DNA of 64,000 bases from CAVTWY01 sp963738615 (GTDB lineage Bacteria; Pseudomonadota; Gammaproteobacteria; Burkholderiales; Burkholderiaceae_C), in the NCBI GenBank assembly GCA_963738615.1, contig CAVTXI010000019.1, positions 1,488,001 through 1,552,000 on the forward strand, read 5' to 3'. Numbering within the stretch: the stretch's first letter is position 1; every line of letters begins with the position of its first letter. Below are positions 54,877 to 62,338 of the stretch, piece after piece. A program made the translations under genes and the position numbers. Below the pieces are notes generated by a model. The model worked only from the letters and a program-made list of their open reading frames with translations. It made no database searches and was not told the origin of the DNA.

Positions 54877-56192
54877 TGACGATGGCTGCGACGCACACGA
54901 TCTACGAGAGGTCGACGAGCGACTCGGTGACCGACACCAGGCTCAAGGCCAGGGGCCGGGTGGCCGGCAAGGAATACAAGGACCTGGTGGTCGGGCTGGA
55001 CGTCGGCACCGCGAAGGTGATGGCGGTGGTGGCCGAGGTGCTGGCCGACGGGTCGATGCGCGTGGCCGGCATCGGCACCGCGCCGTCGCATGGCTTGAAG
55101 CGTGGCGTGGTGGTGAACATCGACGCCACCGTGCAGTCGATCCAGGCGGCCTTGAAAGAGGCCGAGATGATGGCCGACTGCAAGATCACGCGCGTCTACA
55201 CCGGCATCACCGGCAGCCACATCCGCGGCCAGAACTCCACCGGCATGGTGATCGTGCGCGAGAAAGAGGTGACGCCGATCGACGTGTCGCGCGTCGTCGA
55301 AACCGCGAAGGCGATCAACATCCCGAACGACCAGCGCCTGCTGCTGGTCGAGCCGCAGGAATTCGTGATCGACGGCCAGGAGGTGAAAGAGCCGATCGGC
55401 ATGAGCGGCGGCCGGCTCGAGGTGAAGGTGCACATCGTGACCGGCGCGCAGAGCGCCGCCGAGAACATCGTGAAGTGCGTGCGCCGCTGCGGCCTCGAGG
55501 TCGAGCAGCTGGTGTTGAACCCCAGCGCGTCGAGCCACGCGGTGCTGAGCAACGACGAGAAAGACCTCGGCGTGTGCCTGGTCGACATCGGCGCGGGCAC
55601 CACCGACGTGCAGATCTACACCGATGGTTCGGTGCGCCACACCGCGGTGATTCCGATCGCGGGCGACCTGATCACCAGCGACATCGCGATGGCGCTGCGC
55701 ACGCCGACGAAAGACGCCGAAGAGATCAAGGTCTACGCCGGCATGGCCAAGCAGTTGCTGGCCGACCCGAACGACCACATCGAGGTGCCCGGCTTGGGCG
55801 ACCGCGGCCCGCGCATGTTGAGCCGCCAGGCGCTGGCCGGCGTGATCGAGCCGCGGGTGGAAGAGATCTTCTCGCTGGTGCAGCAGGTCATGCGTGAAAG
55901 CGGCTACGAAGAGCTGCTGTCCAGCGGCGTCGTGCTCGCGGGCGGCGCCGCGCAAATGCCCGGCATGGTCGAACTGGGCGAAGAAATTTTCATGAAGGCC
56001 GTTCGCCGCGGCTTGCCGAACTACGACGGCGCACTCGCCGACATGCTGGTCAACCCGCGCGCGGCCACGGTGATGGGCCTGCTGCACGAAGCGCGCATGG
56101 CGCGCGCCCGCGGCCAGAAGGCGGCGTCGCAACAGGGCAGCGCGGCCGGCTGGTTCGGCAAGGCAAAGGATTGGTTCATGGGGAGCTTCTGA
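54876..56192 (+). CDS. ftsA: Cell division protein FtsA (actin-like)
   Basis: Protein of 438 residues with actin-family motifs: GLDVGTAKVMAVVAEVLADG (phosphate 1), GVCLVDIGAGTTDVQIYTDG (phosphate 2), SGVVLAGGAAQMPGMVELGE (adenosine), and a C-terminal amphipathic helix GWFGKAKDWFMGSF that anchors it to the membrane. It ties FtsZ filaments to the membrane. Translation from the TGATG overlap gives about 36 residues before the usual KEYKDLVVGLDVGT start, so either the protein has an N-terminal extension or the true start is downstream (for example GTG at the V of RVAGKEYK). Confidence 0.94.
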   Translation: MTMAATHTIYERSTSDSVTDTRLKARGRVAGKEYKDLVVGLDVGTAKVMAVVAEVLADGSMRVAGIGTAPSHGLKRGVVVNIDATVQSIQAALKEAEMMADCKITRVYTGITGSHIRGQNSTGMVIVREKEVTPIDVSRVVETAKAINIPNDQRLLLVEPQEFVIDGQEVKEPIGMSGGRLEVKVHIVTGAQSAAENIVKCVRRCGLEVEQLVLNPSASSHAVLSNDEKDLGVCLVDIGAGTTDVQIYTDGSVRHTAVIPIAGDLITSDIAMALRTPTKDAEEIKVYAGMAKQLLADPNDHIEVPGLGDRGPRMLSRQALAGVIEPRVEEIFSLVQQVMRESGYEELLSSGVVLAGGAAQMPGMVELGEEIFMKAVRRGLPNYDGALADMLVNPRAATVMGLLHEARMARARGQKAASQQGSAAGWFGKAKDWFMGSF

Positions 56193-56207
56193 TGCGCGCA
56201 TCGATGT

Positions 56208-56331
56208 CGATGTCGACATCGGAAGAGCGAGGTTTCGTGTGAAGGAAGAAGAAGCCCGATCGACGAGGCTTCGCGACGGTTCCGGAACGACTTGCAACGA
56301 CGTTCCGGGTTGGATGGCAACTGCAACGACG
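56208..56331. promoter_or_regulatory. Structured ftsA-ftsZ spacer: palindrome, hairpin and direct repeat
   Basis: The 154-base gap before ftsZ is the longest inside the cluster and is unusually patterned. It holds a perfect 14-bp palindrome CGATGTCGACATCG (56208-56221), an inverted repeat CCGGAACG (56282-56289)/CGTTCCGG (56301-56308) with an 11-base loop, and a 10-bp direct repeat TGCAACGACG at 56293-56302 and 56322-56331. These could support an ftsZ-specific promoter, operator or mRNA-stability element; which is not known. Confidence 0.45.
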
Positions 56332-56346
56332 GACTAGGAGATGGCA

Positions 56347-57667
56347 ATGGCAATCGAAATGGTGGAAGACTTCGAGCGCGGCACCGTGATCAAGGTGATC
56401 GGCGTGGGCGGTGGCGGCGGCAACGCGGTCGAACACATGATTGCGCGTGACGTGCAAGGCGTGGATTTCATCTGCGCCAACACCGACGCGCAGGCGCTGA
56501 GCCGCAGCAGTTCGCAACACGTGATCCAGCTGGGTGATTCCGGCCTGGGTGCGGGTGCGGACCCGCAGAAGGGCAAGCTGGCCGCCGAAGAAGCGATCGA
56601 TCGCATCCGCGAGTCGATCGACGGCGCGAACATGCTCTTCATCACCGCCGGCATGGGCGGTGGCACCGGCACCGGCGCGGCCCCCGTGATCGCGCGCGTG
56701 GCCAAAGAGATGGGCATCCTGACGGTCGGCGTGGTGACCAAGCCCTTCGACTTCGAGGGCAACCGTCGCATCAAGTCGGCCGACAACGGTGTGGCCGAAC
56801 TCGAGGCGAACGTCGACTCGCTGATCGTCATCCTGAACGACAAGCTGCTCGAAGTCTTGGGCGACAACGTCACGCAGGAAGAGGCCTTCGCCGAAGCGAA
56901 CGACGTGCTGCGCAACGCGGTCGGCGGCATCAGCGACATCATCCACATCCCGGGCCTGGTGAACGTCGACTTCGAAGACGTGAAGACCGTGATGAGCGAA
57001 CCCGGCAAGGCGATGATGGGCACCGCCAGCGCCGGTGGCCCCGACCGCGCCAACAAGGCAGCCGAAGCTGCCGTGGCCTGCCCGCTGCTCGAAGGCATCG
57101 ACCTGTCGGGTGCACGTGGTGTGCTGGTGCTGATCGCGGCAAGCCGCCACAACTTCAAGCTGAGCGAAAGCCGCAACGCGATGAACTGCATTCGTCGCTA
57201 TGCAGCCGACGACGCGCACGTGATCTACGGCACGGCCTACGACGAAACGCTGGCCGACCAGCTGCGCGTCACCGTGATCGCCACGGGCCTGTCACCGGTG
57301 CGCCGCCAGCAGCAGCCGACGATGACGGTGGTGCAGGGCCTGCGCACGGGCACCGACAACCAGGTGCACCAGCAGGTCCATCAGCAGGTGACATCAGCAA
57401 GTGCATCAGCAGGTGCACCAACAAGTTCATCAACAACCGCACCATCAGCAGGTCGCGCAGCCGATGCAGCAACCGCAGGCAGCGATGCCGGCGGCGGCGC
57501 ATGCGGTCGATGCGGGCGCGCGCATGCCCACCGACTACGCGCAACTGCAAACGCCCAGCGTCTGGCGCACCGGCCGTGACCCGGCGGCGGCGAAGATCGA
57601 CGCGCTGCAGCGCAAAGGCATGGAGGAGTTCGAGATCCCGGCGTTTTTGCGGAAGCAGGCGGATTGA
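56347..57667 (+). CDS. ftsZ: Cell division protein FtsZ, frameshifted at 57391 within its linker
   Basis: Tubulin-like GTPase. The signature GGGTGTG lies in ITAGMGGGTGTGAAPVIARV, the N-terminal KVIGVGGGGGNAVEHMI contacts GTP, and NVDFEDVKTVM is the T7 catalytic loop. The core ends at about residue 320. A His/Gln-rich linker and the conserved C-terminal peptide EIPAFLRKQAD, which binds FtsA and ZipA, follow. One extra A at 57391, between two copies of a 12-bp repeat, breaks the frame; corrected length is 439 residues. The ATG at 56347 has AGGAG six bases upstream; the ATG at 56341 touches it. Two hairpins follow the stop. Confidence 0.93.
57367..57439 (+). repeat. Six tandem 12-bp repeats coding for (V)HQQ units in the FtsZ linker
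   Basis: Units of the form CAYCARCARGTN run from 57367 to 57439: CACCAGCAGGTC, CATCAGCAGGTG, then the extra A at 57391, then CATCAGCAAGTG, CATCAGCAGGTG, CACCAACAAGTT and CATCAACAACCG. Read in frame they encode HQQV five times and HQQP, followed by HHQQV. Such arrays change length by replication slippage. Confidence 0.85.
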
Positions 57668-57680
57668 GCGGCTCGAAGCA

Positions 57681-57743
57681 ACGCGGCGGTTTCGCCGCGT
57701 TGCCACCCTGATGCGCCCAGGCTAGCCCTGGGCGCTTTGTTTT
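57681..57743 (+). terminator. Tandem hairpins ending the dcw operon after ftsZ
   Basis: First hairpin: ACGCGGCG (57681-57688) and CGCCGCGT (57693-57700), loop GTTT. Second: GCGCCCAGG (57713-57721) and CCTGGGCGC (57727-57735), loop CTAGC, followed by TTTGTTTT (57736-57743). The second has the form of an intrinsic terminator. Together they close the cluster; lpxC, often next in betaproteobacteria, is absent. Confidence 0.8.
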
Positions 57744-57822
57744 CGCGGGGACGAACGCGTTCGTCTGTCATCTGTCATCTGGCATGGGTGGGGTTGCCGC
57801 ACTCGCCACTAGACTTCCCTGC

Positions 57823-60800
57823 ATGGTCGTCAAGTGCCCCGGCTGCGGCGAGGACAACCCGGCAAAGTTCCGCCTCTGCGGCTATTGCGGCACCGCGCTC
57901 TCGGCTGCGGCACCAACGCCGGTGCGGCACGAAGTGCGCAAGACGGTGACGATCGTTTTCTGCGACCTGAAGGGCTCGACCGCGCTTGGCGAGCACCTCG
58001 ACAGCGAAGCACTGCACGAGATCAAGGAGCGCTACTTCGAGGCGATGGGCGAGCCGATCGCGCGCCATGGGGGCAAGGTCGAGAAGTACATCGGCGACGC
58101 CATCATGGCGGTGTTCGGCGTGCCGCGCGCGCACGAGGACGACGCGCTGCGCGCGGTGCGCGCCGCCGTCGGCATGCAGGCGGCCTTGGAAACGCTCAAC
58201 GAGGAGCTGGATCAGCTGTACGGCATCCGCCTCGCCAACCGCACCGGCGTGAACACCGGCGAGGTGGTCGCCAACGACGACCCGGCGGCGAATCAAAAGC
58301 TCGTCACCGGCGACGCCGTCAACGTGGCGGCGCGGCTCGAGCAGGCGGCGCCCGAGAACGGCATCTACATCGGCGAAGTCACGCACCGCCTGGTGCGCGA
58401 CGCGGTCGAAGCCGAGCCGACGGCGCCGCTGCGGCTGAAAGGCAAGGCGCAGCTGGTCGCGGCGTGGCGGCTGATTGCGGTGCGCGGCGACGACGGCGTT
58501 GCGCGACGGTACGACCATGCCGGTGGTCGGCCGCGATGCGGAGCTCGCGCTGCTGCAGCGCGCGTATCGCGACGCGGTGGAGCAGCGCACGGTGCGCATG
58601 CTGACGCTGGTCGGCGATGCCGGCGTCGGCAAGTCGCGCCTGGTGGGCGAGGTGATCGACCGCGTCGCGGTCGGCGCGCGCGTGCTCGTCGGGCGCTGCC
58701 TGCCGTACGGCGACGGCATCACCTTCTGGCCGTTGCGCATGATGGTGCTCGGCGCGGCTGGCATCGGCGACGACGAGGCGCCGGAGGTCGCGCTGCGCGG
58801 CGTGCACGACGCGCTCGGCGACGCTGCGGTGGCTGCGCGGCTGGCCAGCGCCATCGGCCTCAGCAAGGGCGCGTTCCCGTTGGCCGAGACGTACTGGGCG
58901 GCGCGCCGCTTCTTCGAGCAGCGCGCCGCCGATGGGCCGCTGCTGGTGTTCGTCGACGACATTCACTGGGCCGGGGCGGCGTTCCTCGACCTGCTCGAGC
59001 ACGTGCTGACGGCCACGCGCGGCGCGCCGATCCTGCTGCTGACACTGCGCGCCACGAGCTGCTGGAGGAGCGGCCCGACTGGGGCATGCAGGCGAACGCG
59101 CAGCGCGTCGTGCTCGAGCCGCTGTCCGACGAGGCCGCCGCACGCGTCGTTGCCAACCGGCTCGGCGGCGCCGAGCTGCCGCGTGACGTGGTGAACCGCA
59201 TCGTCGACGCCGCGGAGGGCAACCCGCTCTACGTCGAGCAGATGTTGTCGATGCTGATCGACAACGGCGCACTGCGCGAGGAAGGTGGCCGCTGGGCCGC
59301 GACCGCGCCGGGCCTGCAGATCGTGGTGCCGCCGTCGATCCAGGCGCTGCTCGAGGCGCGGCTCGACGACCTGGCGGCGGTCGAACGTGCAACGATCGAG
59401 CCTGCGGCGGTGATCGGGCTCGAGTTTCCGCAGCCCGCGGTGCAGGCGATCGTGCCGCTGCCCTTGCGAGAGTGGGTGCCGGAAAGGCTCGGCGCGTTGG
59501 CGCGCAAGCACTTCATCCGCGCCGTCGAGGAGGACGAGGGCCCCCCGAGGGGGCTGTCAGTGGCTTCGGGCGGCCGGGCGCCACTGACGGACCGTTACCG
59601 CTTCCAGCACCACCTCGTGCGCGACACCGTCTACAACGGCATGCTCAAACGTGCCCGCGCGCAGTTGCACCTCGATTTCGTACGCTGGGCCGACTCGGTG
59701 AACGGCGAACGCGCACCGGAGTTCGAAGAGATCCTCGGCTACCACCTCGAGCAGGCTCACCGCAACATGGTCGATCTTGGCGCGCTCGACGAGACCGGCC
59801 GCACGGCCGCGGCCGACGGCGCACGGCGGCTGTCGTCCGCCGGCCAGCGCGCCTCGGCACGCGGCGACATGGCTGCGGCGGAAAACCTGCTGCGCCGCGC
59901 CGTGGCCCTGCTGCCGCCGGGCGACACGGTGCGCCTGGCGCTGTTGCCCGAGCTGGCCGAGACGCGTATCGGCCTCGCCGACTTCGCCGGTGCGAAGCCG
60001 CTGCTCGAGGAAGCGCTCGCGCTGGCCACGCAGGCCGGCAACCAGCGTGTGGCGGCGGCAAGTCGTCTTGGCACGTTGCTCGTGGACCTGTACAGCGGCG
60101 AGCAGCCGGACTGGAGCGCGCAGGCGCTGCGCACGGCACACGAGCAGATTGCTGTGCTCGAGCCCGATGGGGCGCATGGCGAACTGGCGAGCGCCTGGCG
60201 CATCGTCGGCATGGTGCACGCCACGGCTGGCCGCTACAGCTTGGCCAGCGAGGCGGTGGGCCGGTCGGTCGCGCATGCGCGCCTGGCTGGCAACCAGCGC
60301 ATGGTTGCCCGCAGCGGCCTCGGCCTGGCGAGCTTGGCGCTGGTGGGAACAACACCCGTGAACGAGGCGATCGAACAATGCCGCCGCCTGCTCGAAGACG
60401 GCCTGCCGGATCGCCAGATCGAATGCAATGTGCGCTGCGTGCTCGCGCAGCTGCACGCGATGGCCGGCGACATCAACCAGGCACGCCAGATGTGCCTGGA
60501 CAGCCGCGCCGTGCTGCGCGACCTGGGCCAGGGCGTCTACGCCGCCTCTACAGGCATCGAGCTCGCGCGCATCGCGTTGCTCGGCGATGACCTCGCCAGC
60601 GCCGAGGCGCAGGTGCGCGCCGACCACGACTTCCTCGCCGCCAAGGGCGAGAACTACTACCTCTCGACGATGGCGGCGCTGCTCGCGCGGCTCGTGCGCG
60701 AGCAGGGTCGCGACGACGAGGCGCTTGCGCTGACGCGCTCCGCCGAGGCGGCGAGCGCCGACGACGACATCGAATCGCAGGCGCTGTGGCGCATGGTGCG

Positions 60801-61056
60801 AGCGCCGATCCTCGCTCGGGCGGGCAATGTTGGCGCCGCCGAGGCGCTCGCGCGCGAGGCGATCGCGATGCTCCAGCCGACCGAGGCACCGATGCTGAAG
60901 GCCGATGCGCGGGTCGAACTCGCTGATGTGCTGGCGACCGCCGGCTTGCTCGAAGCCGCACGTGAAGCGCTCGCCGACGCGGCGGCGATCTATCGGGTCA
61001 AGGGCAACCGGGTGATGACCGAACGTTGCGAGGCCCTCGCGCGGCGTGGCGCTTGA
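57823..61056 (+). CDS. Class III adenylate/guanylate cyclase fused to a regulatory ATPase and TPR-like repeats, two frameshifts
   Basis: About 1077 residues from ATG 57823. Zinc ribbon: C5, C8, C19, C22. Cyclase domain (40-220): metal-binding D48 in FCDLKGST and D92 in KYIGDAIMAVFG, with K88 and the NVAARLE motif pointing to an active, probably adenylyl, cyclase. Then an ATPase (Walker A GDAGVGKSRL, Walker B LLVFVDDIHW) and about 500 residues of TPR-like helices. An extra base near 58516 and a missing one near 59040 cancel out and shift the ATPase part into another frame. Such proteins may link cAMP production to sensed signals. It lies after the dcw terminators and is not part of that operon. 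Confidence 0.78.
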   Translation: MVVKCPGCGEDNPAKFRLCGYCGTALSAAAPTPVRHEVRKTVTIVFCDLKGSTALGEHLDSEALHEIKERYFEAMGEPIARHGGKVEKYIGDAIMAVFGVPRAHEDDALRAVRAAVGMQAALETLNEELDQLYGIRLANRTGVNTGEVVANDDPAANQKLVTGDAVNVAARLEQAAPENGIYIGEVTHRLVRDAVEAEPTAPLRLKGKAQLVAAWRLIAVRGDDGVARRYDHAGGRPRCGARAAAARVSRRGGAAHGAHADAGRRCRRRQVAPGGRGDRPRRGRRARARRALPAVRRRHHLLAVAHDGARRGWHRRRRGAGGRAARRARRARRRCGGCAAGQRHRPQQGRVPVGRDVLGGAPLLRAARRRWAAAGVRRRHSLGRGGVPRPARARADGHARRADPAADTARHELLEERPDWGMQANAQRVVLEPLSDEAAARVVANRLGGAELPRDVVNRIVDAAEGNPLYVEQMLSMLIDNGALREEGGRWAATAPGLQIVVPPSIQALLEARLDDLAAVERATIEPAAVIGLEFPQPAVQAIVPLPLREWVPERLGALARKHFIRAVEEDEGPPRGLSVASGGRAPLTDRYRFQHHLVRDTVYNGMLKRARAQLHLDFVRWADSVNGERAPEFEEILGYHLEQAHRNMVDLGALDETGRTAAADGARRLSSAGQRASARGDMAAAENLLRRAVALLPPGDTVRLALLPELAETRIGLADFAGAKPLLEEALALATQAGNQRVAAASRLGTLLVDLYSGEQPDWSAQALRTAHEQIAVLEPDGAHGELASAWRIVGMVHATAGRYSLASEAVGRSVAHARLAGNQRMVARSGLGLASLALVGTTPVNEAIEQCRRLLEDGLPDRQIECNVRCVLAQLHAMAGDINQARQMCLDSRAVLRDLGQGVYAASTGIELARIALLGDDLASAEAQVRADHDFLAAKGENYYLSTMAALLARLVREQGRDDEALALTRSAEAASADDDIESQALWRMVRAPILARAGNVGAAEALAREAIAMLQPTEAPMLKADARVELADVLATAGLLEAAREALADAAAIYRVKGNRVMTERCEALARRGA

Positions 61057-61060
61057 TCGA

Positions 61061-62165
61061 TCAGAAGATCTTCACCGAGCCGTTGCGGGTGTTGATCAGC
61101 GTCCACTCGAAGTCGCCTTCGAGTTCGACCGCGAAGGTCTTGCCGTTCTTCGAGTTCTTCGGGTAGGCCTTGCGCGCTGCGATGCAGGGGATGCCGTCGG
61201 TGCGCGGCGTGGTCGGGCTCGCGCAGTCGCCGATCACCAGGCCGTCGTAGCTGACCAGGATGCTGCCGATCTTCGTGTCGTTCGGGATCACCGCAACGTC
61301 CAGGCGCAGCACGACCACGAGGTACGGACTGAAGGTGCCCGGCACCGTGATGGCACTGGTGAAGCAGGTGGTCAGCACGCCGCACAACGTGGTCGTGCTG
61401 GCTTCGACGATCTGCGCCGTCGTGAAGCTTGTTCCGGCGGGAACGATCACCGTGGTCGAGAACGGATCGGCCAGTGTGGTCAGCGCGCCCTTGCCGGTGA
61501 AGAGCGTGCCGCCAGCCTTCTGCACCGCCGACTCGACGAAGTTCGGGTTGTCGGTGCCCAGCGGCACGAAAACCGGGCCCCATTCCGCGATCGAGTTGTC
61601 GGGTGTCGAGTTGGGGCCACCGGTGCCTTCGGCGTACAGGGTCCGGCCCTGGAAGGCCACGCAGTCCGTCGTCGCGCAGCTGCCGTCGACGCCGTCCGGC
61701 AAGGTCGATGCGGCGGCTTTGGCCGGCGCCGCGGAAGAACACCGTGAACGTCGCGACGCTCTGGCCCGCCCTGAGTTGCCCGAAGCTGCATTCGATTGAC
61801 GTGCCGCCGACGCCGACGCTGCACGCGCTGGTGCCCTCGATCGACGAGAAGACCGCGGACTCGAGCGGCTCGGTCACCGACGTCGCGCCTTCGAAGCGCA
61901 CGGCGTTGATGGTGTTGCCGCCTGTATTGGCGATCGACACCTGATAGCCCACGTACGTCAGCAGCGGCGGTCGCGTCGTCGGGTCTTGGTAGGTGACATT
62001 CGGCTGCAGCCGCGTCACCGTGGTCAAGAGGGTGCCGGCACCGGCGAGTGCGGTCGACTGCAAGGCCATGGCCGCGAGCACCGGAACCGCCCGCAGCAGC
62101 AGGCGCCTGAAGGGTGATGCGGTGCCCCGAGTCAACGCGTCACCGCGGGTGCGATCGAGTGTCAT
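61061..62165 (-). CDS. Secreted protein with DUF11-like domain, function unknown, frameshifted at 61723-61724
   Basis: From ATG 62165: a basic N-terminus and a signal peptide (LLLRAVPVLAAMALQSTALA), a DUF11-like stretch (YVGYQVSIANTGGNTINAVR, SIECSFGQLRAGQSVATFTV) and, after one extra base at 61723/61724, the part AKAAASTLPDGVDGSCATTD to KNSKNGKTFAVELEGDFEWT at the stop. Corrected length is about 367 residues. The C-terminal 200 residues carry paired cysteines (GSCATTDC, TLCGVLTTC) and many beta-forming Thr/Val. It is likely exported and attached to the surface. It is convergent with the cyclase gene, four bases away. Confidence 0.65.
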
Positions 62166-62231
62166 GTGGTTCCCCTGTCCGAATCCGCGCCATTTCCCTT
62201 CGACGCGCATCCTCGAGTCAATCCCCAGGTA

Positions 62232-62267
62232 CGCGCACGTCGCGCACGTCGCGCACGTCGCGCACGT
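62232..62267. repeat. Four perfect 9-bp tandem repeats CGCGCACGT
   Basis: CGCGCACGT occurs four times head to tail at 62232-62240, 62241-62249, 62250-62258 and 62259-62267. It lies in the gap between the divergent secreted-protein and SulP genes, where both promoters must lie, so copy number could affect expression. Open frames through it give only repeated tripeptides and are chance. Confidence 0.8.
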
Positions 62268-62338
62268 CGATCAGGCCATGTACCCAGCGGAATCGATACC
62301 GGTCGGCACGCGGGCAACCCGGCGCGCAAAATCATTCG

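Noticed and set aside
54027..56192. An apparent FtsQ-FtsA fusion protein of 721 residues
   Set aside because: The join is made by one extra C at 54747/54748. Removing it restores a normal FtsQ end and a TGATG junction to FtsA.
62232..62267. CRISPR-like array
   Set aside because: The units are 9 bp and contiguous, with no spacers; it is a simple tandem repeat.
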